From NCBI RefSeq assembly GCF_029626265.1, contig NZ_JARUBN010000001.1, forward strand, positions 5,583,001-5,647,000: a DNA stretch of 64,000 nt, in the 5' to 3' direction. The translations under genes and the position numbers were made by a program. Positions 41,844-50,654 of the stretch are shown one piece after another. Positions within the stretch are counted from its first letter, which is position 1. Each line of letters begins with the position of its first letter. The notes under the pieces were generated by a model. The model had not been told where the DNA came from. It did not search any database and saw nothing but the letters and a program-made list of their open reading frames with translations. The DNA is from Micromonospora sp. WMMD1102. GTDB taxonomy: Bacteria > Actinomycetota > Actinomycetes > Mycobacteriales > Micromonosporaceae.

Positions 41844-44552
41844 TCAGCGGCTGTCGGAGCCGGTGGACTCGATCACCGCGCGGCCGGCCTCCAACCGGGC
41901 CACCGGCACCCGGAACGGCGAGCAGGAGACGTAGTCCAGCCCCACCTCGTGGAAGAAGTGCACCGACTCCGGGTCGCCGCCGTGCTCGCCGCAGACCCCG
42001 AGCTTGAGCCCGGGGCGGGCCGCCCGGCCCTCGTCGGTGGCGATCCGGACGAGCCGGCCGACCCCGTCGGCGTCGAGCGACTCGAACGGTGAGATGCCGA
42101 AGATGCCCAGTTCCAGGTAGCGCCAGAAGAACGCGCCCTCCACGTCGTCCCGGGAGAAGCCCCAGCCCATCTGGGTCAGGTCGTTGGTGCCGAAGGAGAA
42201 GAACTCGGCGGCCTCGGCGATCTGGCCGGCGGTCAGTGCCGCCCGGGGTACCTCGATCATGGTGCCGATCAGCACCTCGACGGCCTGCTCCCGGGTCACC
42301 TCCGCGATGATCTTCTCCGCTTCGGTGCGTACCGTCTCCAGTTCCTGCACCGCGCCGACAAGCGGGACCATGATCTCCGGCTTCGGGCTGCCGCCGGCCC
42401 TGGCCAGCTGCACCGCCGCCTCGACGATCGCCCGGACCTGCATGGCGAACAGGCCCGGGATGACCAGGCCGAGCCGGACGCCGCGCAGGCCCAGCATCGG
42501 GTTCTGCTCGTGCATCCGGCGTACGGCGCTGAGCAGCGCCTCGTCCCGGGCGGCGTCCTCGCCGCGCTCGTGCGCGACCGCGACGTGCACGGCCAGTTCC
42601 TCCAGCGAGGGCAGGAACTCGTGCAGCGGCGGGTCGATCAGCCGGACGGTGACCGGCTGGCCGTCCATCGCCCGGAGGACCTCGACGAAGTCGGCCCGCT
42701 GCAACGGCAGCAGTTCGGCAAGCGCCGCCCGCCGCTCGTCGTCGGTGCGGGCCAGGATCAGCCGCTCGACGAGCGCGCGCCGGTCGCCGAGGAACATGTG
42801 CTCGGTGCGGCACAGACCGATCCCCTCGGCCCCGAACCGCCGGGCCCGGGCCGCGTCCTCGCCGGTGTCGGCGTTCGCCCGCACGCCCAGCCGCCGCTTG
42901 GCGTCGGCGTGCGCCATGATCCGGTGTACGGCGGCCACCAGCGGATCTTCAGTGGTCTCGCCGTCCACGCTGCCCTCGAAGTAGCGCACCACCTCGGAGG
43001 GCCAGACCGGCACCTCGCCGAGGTAGACCTTGCCGGTGGTGCCGTCGATCGAGACGACATCCCCCTCGGCGACGGTCTGCCCGTGCACGGTGAACTTCCG
43101 GGCCCGTACGTCCACGTCGAGTGCGTCGGCACCGCAGACGCAGGTCTTGCCCATCCCCCGGGCCACCACGGCGGCGTGGCTGGTCTTGCCGCCGCGCGAG
43201 GTGAGGATGCCGCGTGAGGCGATCATGCCGGGCAGGTCGTCCGGGTTGGTCTCCCGGCGGACCAGGATGACGTCCTCGCCGGCCTCGGCCAGTTCGACCG
43301 CCCGCTTTCCCTCGAAGACCACCTGGCCGACGGCGGCCCCCGGCGAGGCGCCGATCCCCCTGGCCAGCGGGGTCGGGTCGTCGTCGAGTCTGAACCGGGG
43401 GAACATCAGCTGGGCGAGCTGGGCGCCGTTGACCCGGTGCAGCGCCTCGTCCAGGTCGATCAGGCCCTCGTCGACGAGCTGGGCGGCGATCACGAACGCG
43501 GCGGCGGCGGTCCGTTTGCCGACCCGGGTCTGGAGCATCCAGAGCTTGCCGCGCTCGATGGTGAACTCGATGTCGCAGAGGTCGCGGTAGTGCTCCTCCA
43601 GTTTGGCCATGATGGCCAGCAACTCGTCGTACGCCGGCTTGTTCAGCTCTTCGAGCTGTTGCAGCGGTACGGTGTTGCGGATCCCGGCCACCACGTCCTC
43701 GCCCTGGGCGTTGGCCAGGTAGTCGCCGTAGATGCCCTGCGATCCGCTGGCCGGGTCGCGGGTGAACGCCACTCCGGTGCCGGAGTCCGGGCCGAGGTTG
43801 CCGAAGACCATCGCCACGACGTTGACCGCGGTGCCGAGGTCGGCCGGGATCCGCTCCTGCCGGCGGTAGAGCACGGCCCGCTCGGCGTTCCACGACGCGA
43901 AGACCGCGTTGACGGCGAGGGCGAGCTGCTCCCGGGGCGGTTGCGGGAAGTCGCGCCCGGTGTGCTTGCGGAAAATCGTCTTGTACGTGTCGACGAGTGC
44001 CCGCAGGTCGTCCGCGTCGAGGTCGAGGTCGTCCTCGGTACCCCGGGCCCGCTTGGCGTCGTCGAGCGCGTGCTCGAAGTCCTCGCCCGGCACGTCGCAG
44101 ACGGTCTTGCCGAACATCTGGATCAGCCGGCGGTAGGAATCCCAGGCGAACCGCTCGTTGCCGCCGGCCTGGGCGGCCAGCCCGGCCACGCTGGCGTCGT
44201 TGAGCCCGACGTTGAGCACCGTCTCCATCATCCCGGGCATCGAGAACTTGGCCCCGGAGCGGACCGAGACCAGCAGGGGGTCGGCCGGGTCGCCGAGCCG
44301 CTTGCCCATCGTCTGCTCCAGCGCGGCCAGGTGCGCGTCGATCTCGTCGGCCAGTCCGTCGGGCTGGTCCCCGGTGCTCAGGTACGCCTGGCAGGCTTCG
44401 GTGCTGATGGTGAACCCGGGTGGTACGGGCAGTCCGAGGTTCGTCATCTCGGCCAGGTTCGCGCCCTTGCCACCTAGCAGGTCCTTGAGATCCTTGTTGC
44501 CCTCGGTGAAGTCGTAGACGTACTTCTGTCCCGCCGTCTGCTGAGCTGTCAA
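41844..44552 (-). CDS. ppdK: Pyruvate, phosphate dikinase
   Basis: 902 residues, complete for PPDK. TTG start (LTAQQTAGQKYVYDF, read as Met) behind GGGAGGG. ATP-grasp N-terminal domain (GGKGANLAEMTNLGLPVPPGF), phosphohistidine swivelling domain (LTSRGGKTSHAAVVARGMGK), C-terminal TIM barrel (GLCRTEHMFLGDR, GTNDLTQMGWGFSRDD, CGEHGGDP). Interconverts pyruvate, ATP and Pi with PEP, AMP and PPi, central to glycolysis/gluconeogenesis balance. Confidence 0.95.
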   Translation of the reverse strand: MTAQQTAGQKYVYDFTEGNKDLKDLLGGKGANLAEMTNLGLPVPPGFTISTEACQAYLSTGDQPDGLADEIDAHLAALEQTMGKRLGDPADPLLVSVRSGAKFSMPGMMETVLNVGLNDASVAGLAAQAGGNERFAWDSYRRLIQMFGKTVCDVPGEDFEHALDDAKRARGTEDDLDLDADDLRALVDTYKTIFRKHTGRDFPQPPREQLALAVNAVFASWNAERAVLYRRQERIPADLGTAVNVVAMVFGNLGPDSGTGVAFTRDPASGSQGIYGDYLANAQGEDVVAGIRNTVPLQQLEELNKPAYDELLAIMAKLEEHYRDLCDIEFTIERGKLWMLQTRVGKRTAAAAFVIAAQLVDEGLIDLDEALHRVNGAQLAQLMFPRFRLDDDPTPLARGIGASPGAAVGQVVFEGKRAVELAEAGEDVILVRRETNPDDLPGMIASRGILTSRGGKTSHAAVVARGMGKTCVCGADALDVDVRARKFTVHGQTVAEGDVVSIDGTTGKVYLGEVPVWPSEVVRYFEGSVDGETTEDPLVAAVHRIMAHADAKRRLGVRANADTGEDAARARRFGAEGIGLCRTEHMFLGDRRALVERLILARTDDERRAALAELLPLQRADFVEVLRAMDGQPVTVRLIDPPLHEFLPSLEELAVHVAVAHERGEDAARDEALLSAVRRMHEQNPMLGLRGVRLGLVIPGLFAMQVRAIVEAAVQLARAGGSPKPEIMVPLVGAVQELETVRTEAEKIIAEVTREQAVEVLIGTMIEVPRAALTAGQIAEAAEFFSFGTNDLTQMGWGFSRDDVEGAFFWRYLELGIFGISPFESLDADGVGRLVRIATDEGRAARPGLKLGVCGEHGGDPESVHFFHEVGLDYVSCSPFRVPVARLEAGRAVIESTGSDSR

Positions 44553-44744
44553 CGGACCCTCCCAGGTGCGCCGTTCGACACTGAACGAAGCTTTAGCCGC
44601 CCTGTACGTACCCAGGGGACGGCTGCCCGTACCAGCGGGGAACCGCCGGCTGCCGGTGGGCGAAGGCTAAGCGACCGGCGGGCGGGTTGGGACTGTTCGG
44701 TGACAATCCGCACACTCGCGAAGCCTGTCCGTGTTCGCGAGGTT

Positions 44745-44764
44745 GCATGGGAACGATCCCATGC
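44745..44764. promoter_or_regulatory. GCATGGGA-ACGA-TCCCATGC dyad, candidate LacI-type operator
   Basis: Perfect 8-bp arms around ACGA. The inner TGGGAACGATCCCA has CG at the dyad centre and resembles LacI-family operators such as TGGGAGCGCTCCCA (CebR). It lies between divergent ppdK and the hexosaminidase gene and could control either. No LacI gene is in the window. Confidence 0.55.
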
Positions 44765-44895
44765 GCAAGATCAGTCAGCCGGGCCCGGCGGCGGCACCCG
44801 GGGTCCGGCGCCGGGCTCCCCGCCCGGAAGAACCCGCACCGCCTCGACGTTGAGACGTGTCGACAGCCGGGCTCGCACCACAGGGTGACCGGCCC

Positions 44896-44924
44896 TTGAC
44901 ACGCGGCCATTTCGAACGTACGTT
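44896..44924 (+). promoter_or_regulatory. Sigma70-type promoter of the hexosaminidase gene
   Basis: TTGACA at 44896-44901, exactly 17 bases, TACGTT at 44919-44924. The start codon is about 45 bases further on. The operator-like dyad lies ~130 bases upstream of the -35. Confidence 0.65.
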
Positions 44925-44976
44925 TCATGAGATTTGCTCGGAAATCACCTGCGGCTCCCCCCGGAGAAGATCTGCC

Positions 44977-46701
44977 GTGCGACCTACCGCCTTTCCCTCT
45001 CGGACCCCTCTCGGCAACCCCGGCGACGCTCCACCCCGGCTCACCGACGTGCTGCCCGCCCCCGCCCGGGTCGAGCCGGCCGCCGGAGTCGAGTTCATCC
45101 TGACCCCCGGCACGACGATCCGGACCAGTCCCGGCCCCGAGGCGGGCGCCGTCGGGCGCCAGCTGGCCGAGCTGCTGCGCCGCCCCACCGGCTACCCGCT
45201 GCCGGTGGTCACCGCCGGCCGGTCCGACCCGCCGGGCGGGATCACCCTGCTGCTGACCGGCGACCGGACGGCACCGGACCGGTCCGGGCGGCCGAGGGCC
45301 GGTGGAGGTTCACCCGAGGACTACCGGCTGCTGGAGACCGAGGGCTACCGGCTGGAAATCAGCGCCGCCGGCGTGGTCGTCCGGGCCGGCACCGCGGCCG
45401 GGCTCTTCTACGGGGTGCAGACGCTGCGCCAGCTGCTGCCGGCGAAGATCGAGTCGGCCCGGCGGCAGCCCGGCCCGTGGGCGATCCCCGGCGGCACGAT
45501 CGACGACCGCCCCCGGTTCGGCTACCGGGGCGCGATGCTCGACGTGGCCCGGCACTTCTTCGCCGTACCGCACGTGCTGCGCTTCGTCGACCACCTGGCC
45601 CGGTACAAGCTCAACCACCTGCACCTGCACCTCACCGACGACCAGGGCTGGCGGATCGCCGTCGACTCGTGGCCGAGGCTGGCCAGCGTCGGCGGCGCCA
45701 CCGAGGTGGACGGCGGCCCCGGCGGCTACTACACCAAGGAGCAGTACGCCGAGATCGTCGCGTACGCCGCCGCCCGGCACGTCACGGTGGTGCCCGAGAT
45801 CGACCTGCCCGGACACACCAACGCGGCCCTTAACGCGTACGGCGAACTCGCCCCGGACAGTGTCGCGCCGCCGGAGTACACCGGCACCGACGTCGGGTTC
45901 AGCGCGGTGGCCGTGGACAACGAGCGGACCTACCGGTTCGTCGACGACGTGCTCGGCGAGATCGCCGCGCTCACCCCGGGCCGGTACCTGCACATCGGCG
46001 GCGACGAGGCATTCACCCTGGACCGGGCCGCCTACACCCGGTTCATGAACAGGGTCCAGCGGATCGTCACCGGGCACGGCAAGCGGGTGCTCGGCTGGCA
46101 CCAGCTCGCCGTCGCCGAGCCCAGCGCCGGCCGGGTCGTCCAGTACTGGGGCACCACCGACGAGGACCCGACGGTGGCGGCGGCGGTCCGGGACGGCGCG
46201 AAACTGCTGCTCTCCCCCGGCAACCGCAGCTACCTCGACATGAAGTACTCCTCGACGACCCCACTGGGCAAGGACTGGGCCGGGCTGGTCGAGGTGCGCG
46301 ACGCGTACGACTGGGATCCCGGCAACTACCTGGCCGGGGTGCCGGCCGAGGCGGTGCTCGGGGTCGAGGCACCACTGTGGACGGAGACGATCCGTAGCGT
46401 CGCCGACATCGAGTTCATGACCTTCCCCCGGCTGCCGGCCATCGCCGAGCTGGGCTGGTCACCTGCCGAGATGCTGGACTGGGCCGACTTCCGGCTGCGG
46501 CTGGCCGGCCAGGGTCTGCGGTGGAGCACGGCGGGGATCACCTTCCACCGCTCGCCGAACGTGCCGTGGAAGGGCGCTCCGGTCGTACCCGAGCCCAGGG
46601 CCGGCGGATCGACGGCGGGTGCACCTGGTGCGACGGCGCAGGCCGCTGCCGACGGCGGCCCGCCGCCCGCCGACGACCAGCCGCCGGTGCCGATCGCCTG
46701 A
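44977..46701 (+). CDS. Beta-N-acetylhexosaminidase, GH20
   Basis: 574 residues from GTG seven bases after GGAGAAG. N-terminal GH20b domain (~20-165: GVEFILTPGTTIR, YRLEISAAGVVVRAG, GLFYGVQTLRQLLP), catalytic TIM barrel: RGAMLDVARHFF, NHLHLHLTDDQGWRI, VPEIDLPGHTNAALNAY, LHIGGDEAF (catalytic Asp-Glu), WTETI. Releases terminal GlcNAc/GalNAc from chitin or peptidoglycan fragments. No signal peptide from this start, so it may act on imported disaccharides. The tail after ~535 is low complexity. Confidence 0.93.
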   Translation: MRPTAFPSRTPLGNPGDAPPRLTDVLPAPARVEPAAGVEFILTPGTTIRTSPGPEAGAVGRQLAELLRRPTGYPLPVVTAGRSDPPGGITLLLTGDRTAPDRSGRPRAGGGSPEDYRLLETEGYRLEISAAGVVVRAGTAAGLFYGVQTLRQLLPAKIESARRQPGPWAIPGGTIDDRPRFGYRGAMLDVARHFFAVPHVLRFVDHLARYKLNHLHLHLTDDQGWRIAVDSWPRLASVGGATEVDGGPGGYYTKEQYAEIVAYAAARHVTVVPEIDLPGHTNAALNAYGELAPDSVAPPEYTGTDVGFSAVAVDNERTYRFVDDVLGEIAALTPGRYLHIGGDEAFTLDRAAYTRFMNRVQRIVTGHGKRVLGWHQLAVAEPSAGRVVQYWGTTDEDPTVAAAVRDGAKLLLSPGNRSYLDMKYSSTTPLGKDWAGLVEVRDAYDWDPGNYLAGVPAEAVLGVEAPLWTETIRSVADIEFMTFPRLPAIAELGWSPAEMLDWADFRLRLAGQGLRWSTAGITFHRSPNVPWKGAPVVPEPRAGGSTAGAPGATAQAAADGGPPPADDQPPVPIA

Positions 46702-46763
46702 CCGGCACCGTCCGACGGCTGACCCGCTGGCTTCGGCTGGAGCCGGGCCGGCCCGTCGGCTCG

Positions 46764-46837
46764 GTGCACCGGCCCGACTCGGGTCAGTACAGTGCACCGG
46801 CCCGACTCGGGTCAGTGCACCGGCCCGACTCGGGTGA
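46764..46837. repeat. Three copies of a 23-base repeat at the 3' end of the S26 gene
   Basis: GTGCACCGGCCCGACTCGGG plus TCA/TGA occurs at 46764, 46792 and 46815. The last two overlap the stop and final seven codons (TRVGPVH) of the S26 peptidase gene. It lies between convergent genes. Confidence 0.75.
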
Positions 46838-47735
46838 CCGGCCAGGTGCGCAGGAAGACCCGGCCGACGACGTCGTCGGCATCCACCGGTCCCCAGATCC
46901 GGGAGTCGGCGGCGCCCTCGCGGTGGTCGCCCAGCAGGTAGACACCATCCGGCGGTACGGTGACCGGGCGGCAGTCGGTGCGGCTGCCGGCCGCCAGGTA
47001 GGGCTCGTCGACCGGCGCACCGTTGCGCCACAGGTGTCCGTCCACACAGGACATCTGATCTCCGGGCAGTCCGAGTACCCGGACCACGAAGGTCTCCGGC
47101 TTCCCGTCGGACAACGCCCTTCCGTCGACTCGGCCGGCTGGCTGGTCCGGGACCCGGAGCAGCACCAGGTCGCCACGGTCCGCCCCGGTCAGCCGGACGA
47201 GCCACCGGTCCGCCACGACCCGGTCCCCGACCTGCAGGGTCGGCTCCATGCTGATGCTGGGTACGTAGCGGACAGCCAGCAGGAACTGGCCGAGCAGTAC
47301 GCCCAGCAGCGCCGCCGCGCTTCCGGCGACCAGCAGCCGGCGCCGGCGGTTGTCGGGCCAGAGCACCGCCGCGACCTGCACGAACAGCCGTCGCCCGGGA
47401 CGGCGCTCCCGCCAGGAGAGCCAGACACCGCTGGCCGCCCAGCGCACCGCCTCCCAGCTTCCCGAGGTCTCGTCGAACTCGCCGAGGATCGCGGCACCCC
47501 AGGTTCCGGCCGCACCGGACCGGACTCCTCGGGCATCGCCCGGTGCCACCTCGGCCCGCCCGTGCACCGCCCGGGTCAGGACGGCCCGGGCGATCCGCCG
47601 CAGGCGCGGTTCCCGGACGGCGGCATCGGCGGCATCGGCGCTCGCCGCATCGGCGGCATCGGCGGTCGCGAGGGTGCGCATGCTGGTCGGAACGTCAGGT
47701 CGGGCCGGCGTACCCGGTATCGGCCGGGCCGTCAT
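46812..47735 (-). CDS. S26-family signal-peptidase-like protein, catalytic Lys not visible
   Basis: 307 residues; ATG overlaps the PadR stop (ATGA). A ~150-residue soluble N-terminus (with ADAADAASADAADAA) precedes one transmembrane helix (LLVAGSAAALLGVLLGQFLLAV), then PSISMEPTLQVGDRVV with the nucleophile Ser. The usual general-base Lys lies in a (I/V)KRVxGLPGD motif; here the same place reads FVVRVLGLPGDQ, with Val. GVYLLGDHREGAADSRIWG is the normal box E. Type I peptidases cut signal peptides at the outer membrane face. The missing Lys leaves activity uncertain. Confidence 0.8.
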   Translation of the reverse strand: MTARPIPGTPARPDVPTSMRTLATADAADAASADAADAAVREPRLRRIARAVLTRAVHGRAEVAPGDARGVRSGAAGTWGAAILGEFDETSGSWEAVRWAASGVWLSWRERRPGRRLFVQVAAVLWPDNRRRRLLVAGSAAALLGVLLGQFLLAVRYVPSISMEPTLQVGDRVVADRWLVRLTGADRGDLVLLRVPDQPAGRVDGRALSDGKPETFVVRVLGLPGDQMSCVDGHLWRNGAPVDEPYLAAGSRTDCRPVTVPPDGVYLLGDHREGAADSRIWGPVDADDVVGRVFLRTWPVTRVGPVH

Positions 47736-48061
47736 GAGGCACCGCCCAAGGCCGGGCCGGGACGCGGGGAGGGCGCCCGGCGAGCCGCACCGGCAAGTCG
47801 GGTACGGGCCAGTTCGGCACCCTCGGCGGTGAGCCGGTAGCTGTGCCGGGGTGGCCGCCCCGGGGTGGTGGGCTCTTCCCAGTGGGTCTCCAGCAGGGAC
47901 TGTTCGGCCAGCCGCATCAGGATCGGATAGAGCGTGCCGGAGGCGAGCGCCGTCTCCTTGCTGAGGTCGTAGCCGTACCGCCACTGGTCCGGCGCGGCGA
48001 GCAGCGCCTCGAAGAGGCGCAGTGTCTGTGGCGAGCTGTGCGGTATCCGGGGCATTTTCAA
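47732..48061 (-). CDS. PadR-family transcriptional regulator
   Basis: 109 residues. Winged helix: TLRLFEALLAAPDQWRYGYDLSKETALASGTLYPILMRL, then EQSLLETHWEEP and PRHSYRLTAEGAELA typical of PadR. PadR proteins repress membrane or resistance genes on binding small ligands. It is first in a two-gene operon with the S26 protein. An ACATATGT dyad at 48067-48074 just upstream could be its own operator. Confidence 0.87.
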   Translation of the reverse strand: MKMPRIPHSSPQTLRLFEALLAAPDQWRYGYDLSKETALASGTLYPILMRLAEQSLLETHWEEPTTPGRPPRHSYRLTAEGAELARTRLAGAARRAPSPRPGPALGGAS

Positions 48062-48314
48062 ACTCTACATATGTCGACTATCAACCGGCAAGCCCCTCCG
48101 AAGACCTGACGCAAGCCCCTCCGGATACCCGACGCAAGCCCCTCCGGACCCGACCCAGGTCGACCGGTTGCGCCGGGGGCAGGCGATGGAGGTGATCGTG
48201 GGCGCACAGACGGGGCAGCTCGACAGTCGCCGGTTCGCCAAGGTACTGCCCGGCCGACAGGCCCGAGCGCCACAGCCCGACAGGCCCGAGCGCCACAGCC
48301 GGCAGGTCCGGCGG
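48062..48314. repeat. 253-base gap with two sets of 23-base tandem repeats
   Basis: GCAAGCCCCTCCG-led units of 23, 23 and 21 bases run 48088-48154; CGACAGGCCCGAGCGCCACA plus GCC is tandemly duplicated at 48255-48300. No gene is visible. Position is between dusB's 3' end and the padR start (both minus strand), so the padR promoter lies at 48062-48090. Confidence 0.7.
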
Positions 48315-49526
48315 TCAGCCGCCGGAATCGGCGATCTCGGCGCCGGCCGGCACCTCGGCGCTGTCCCGGTCGGCCAGCCAGCCGTCCGGCAGGAAGACCT
48401 TGCCCGGCGAGTTGGTCCGGCCCCGGGGCTGGCCCAGCGTCTCCACCGGAAACGGCTCCGCCGGGTCGAGCTTGCCGAGCAGGTCGTTGAGCTCGGCCAG
48501 GCCGTTCACCATCGCCAGCGCCCGGCGCAGCTCACCGCCGACCGGGAAACCCTTCAGATACCAGGCGACGTGCTTGCGGAAGTCGACACAACCGTCCCGC
48601 TCGGCGGTCTCCGGCCGGTCGCCCCCGGCGAACCAGTCGACGAGCAGCTCGGCGTGCCGGCGCATGGTCAGGGCGACCTCGCCGAGCGCCGGCAACCGAC
48701 GTGCGAGGCTGCCGGCGAAGGCCGCCGACAGGTCGGCGAAGAGCCACGGCCGGCCCAGGCAGCCACGACCGACGACCACCCCGTCCGCACCGGTGTGCGC
48801 CACCATCCGGAGCGCGTCGTCCGCCTCCCAGATATCGCCGTTGCCGAGTACCGGCACGTCGAGCGCCTGCTTGAGGGTGCCGATGGCATCCCAGTCCGCC
48901 GTACCCGAATACCGCTGCGCGGCCGTCCGCCCGTGCAGGGCGACCGCCGCCACCCCGGCCTCCTGGGCGGCGAGCCCCGCCTCGACGTACGTCAGGTGGT
49001 CGTCGTCGATGCCCTTGCGCATCTTGACCGTCACCGGCACCCCGGCCGGGGCGGCCGCCTCGACCGCCGCCCGGACGATCCGGGCGAAGAGCCGGTGCCG
49101 CCACGGCAGCGCCGCCCCGCCGCCCTTGCGGGTGACCTTCGGCACCGGGCAGCCGAAGTTGAGGTCCACGTGGTCGGCCAGGTCCTCCTCGACCACCATC
49201 CGGACCGCCGCCGCCGTCACCGCCGGGTCGATCCCGTAGAGCTGGAGGCTGCGCGGTCGCTCGTCACCGCCGAAGGCGACCATCCGGAGCGTCTTCGGAT
49301 TCCGCTCGACGAGCGCCCGGGTCGTCACCATCTCGCAGACGTAGAGCCCGCCGCCCTGTTCCCGACAGAGCTGCCGGAACGCGACATTCGTGATCCCGGC
49401 CATCGGGGCGAGCACCACCGGCGGCCACACCACATGCCCACCCAACTCCAGCGGGCGGGGTGCAAGGAAGGGCCCCCGCTTATCGCTTTCTGTATAGGAA
49501 GGGCCCCCTCCAAACCGCTTAGCCAT
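48315..49526 (-). CDS. dusB: tRNA-dihydrouridine synthase DusB
   Basis: 403 residues from ATG 49526. FMN-dependent TIM barrel: VVLAPMAGITNVAFR, LYGIDP, DLNFGCPVPKVTRKGGGAAL (catalytic Cys in GCP), VTVKMRKGIDDDH, ALHGRTAAQRYSG, VLGNGDIWEADDA, GVVVGRGCLGRPW. Reduces specific uridines in tRNA. The first ~25 residues ([19 protein letters not shown]) are translated from a hairpin repeat; the family core begins around LELGGHVVWPP. Real initiation might instead use a TTG or GTG near 49420-49440. Confidence 0.92.
   Translation of the reverse strand: MAKRFGGGPSYTESDKRGPFLAPRPLELGGHVVWPPVVLAPMAGITNVAFRQLCREQGGGLYVCEMVTTRALVERNPKTLRMVAFGGDERPRSLQLYGIDPAVTAAAVRMVVEEDLADHVDLNFGCPVPKVTRKGGGAALPWRHRLFARIVRAAVEAAAPAGVPVTVKMRKGIDDDHLTYVEAGLAAQEAGVAAVALHGRTAAQRYSGTADWDAIGTLKQALDVPVLGNGDIWEADDALRMVAHTGADGVVVGRGCLGRPWLFADLSAAFAGSLARRLPALGEVALTMRRHAELLVDWFAGGDRPETAERDGCVDFRKHVAWYLKGFPVGGELRRALAMVNGLAELNDLLGKLDPAEPFPVETLGQPRGRTNSPGKVFLPDGWLADRDSAEVPAGAEIADSGG
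49459..49516 (+). repeat. GGGCCC hairpin repeat, second copy, inside the dusB 5' end
   Basis: TGCAAGGAAGGGCCCCCGCT runs into TATCGCTTTCTGTATA and GGAAGGGCCCCC. Same layout and loop as the 36345 copy but with degraded arm pairing. It overlaps the first codons of dusB and lies between divergent dusB and the DUF559 gene. Confidence 0.8.
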
Positions 49527-49631
49527 AGCACACTCCCCGTCCGCCGGTACGTCGTACACAACCCCCCACGTTATCCACAGACTCGTGGCAGAGGTCTGGC
49601 GGCGTACGGGCGATCGAAGCAGCCTGCACGA

Positions 49632-50654
49632 ATGACCAACGCCGACCCGTCCGCTGAACAGCGGCAGAGCATCGACAGCCTCGCGGTGCGCCAGCAGCAG
49701 ATTGTCACACGATCCCAGTTGCTTGCCGCCGGCTTCGACGACATGCACATGTACCGCCAGACCCGACGCGGTCGCTGGCAACGAGTGTTGCCGGCGACGT
49801 ACGCCCTGGTCACGGGCACTCTCACCGACGAACAGCGACTCATCGCCGCCGTGCTCTACGTCGGTCGGAGCGGACAGCTCACCGGACCGGCGGCACTACG
49901 GTGGTACGGCTTCCGCTACGCCCCGAAAACGCCGGAGACGCAGCTCATCGTGCCGCACGACACCCGTCGCGCCTCGGCAGGCCATGTCCGGGTCTGCCGG
50001 ACCCTCTCCCTCGACGATCGTGCCCGGGACGGGGGTCTATACCAGGTGTGCTCGCCAGCCCGCGCGGTGGTCGACACCTCCCGCGACCTGCGTGACCTTC
50101 GAATGGTACGGGCGATCGTGGCGGAGGCCATCCAACGGAGCTACACCGACCTGAGGGCGCTGGACGAGGAGGTCGTCCGGGCTGGCCGCAGCCGCACAGC
50201 GCTGGTACGCCGGGCCTTCCAGGAGGTCGTCCAGGGAACCCGATCGGCGCCGGAGGCGGAACTTCGGGCTTGCCTGTCCAACAGCCGGTTGCTGCCGGAG
50301 ATCATCTGGAATCCTCGACTGCTCGGCCCGGACCGGTCGAGCCTGCCGACCCCGGACGGCTACCTCGCGGACGCCGCGATCGCGCTGGAGGTCGACTCGC
50401 AGGAGTTTCACTTCGCGCCGGCCGACTGGCACCGCACCATGGATCGACACAACGAACTGAGCCGGCATGGCCTGCTGATCCTGCACTTTCCGCCGGCCCA
50501 GATCCGCCGGGAGCCCCATCGAGTTCGGCAGATCGTCGAGGACGCGTACCGGTCCCGCCGAGGTTTCGGCGCACGGTGCGGGGTGTTGTTAGGCGGGGCC
50601 CCCGCTACCGCAGAATCCGATAAGCGGGGGCCCTTCCTTACACCTGGGTCTTAG
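49632..50654 (+). CDS. AbiEi-like / DUF559 domain protein
   Basis: 340 residues. N-terminal ~60 residues resemble the winged-helix AbiEi antitoxin domain ([35 protein letters not shown]). The C-terminal ~110 residues match the Vsr/DUF559 endonuclease-like fold ([33 protein letters not shown]). Such orphan proteins are common in actinomycetes; whether DNA cleavage or toxin control is retained is unknown. The last ~20 residues ([13 protein letters not shown]) come from a hairpin repeat, so the native stop was probably replaced. Convergent with glyS, overlapping its stop by 4 bases. Confidence 0.78.
   Translation: MTNADPSAEQRQSIDSLAVRQQQIVTRSQLLAAGFDDMHMYRQTRRGRWQRVLPATYALVTGTLTDEQRLIAAVLYVGRSGQLTGPAALRWYGFRYAPKTPETQLIVPHDTRRASAGHVRVCRTLSLDDRARDGGLYQVCSPARAVVDTSRDLRDLRMVRAIVAEAIQRSYTDLRALDEEVVRAGRSRTALVRRAFQEVVQGTRSAPEAELRACLSNSRLLPEIIWNPRLLGPDRSSLPTPDGYLADAAIALEVDSQEFHFAPADWHRTMDRHNELSRHGLLILHFPPAQIRREPHRVRQIVEDAYRSRRGFGARCGVLLGGAPATAESDKRGPFLTPGS
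50589..50645 (-). repeat. GGGCCC hairpin repeat, third copy, between convergent genes
   Basis: On the minus strand it reads GTGTAAGGAAGGGCCCCCGC then TTATCGGATTCTG and GCGGGGGCCCCGCC. It matches the 36345 and 49459 copies in the left arm and loop start (CTTATCG). It lies at the junction of the DUF559 gene and glyS and can serve as a bidirectional terminator. Confidence 0.82.

Noticed and set aside
41386-42813. Minus-strand frame joining the dgt fragment to the ppdK region
   Set aside because: Only residues from the dgt fragment are protein-like; the rest is a shadow of ppdK in another frame.
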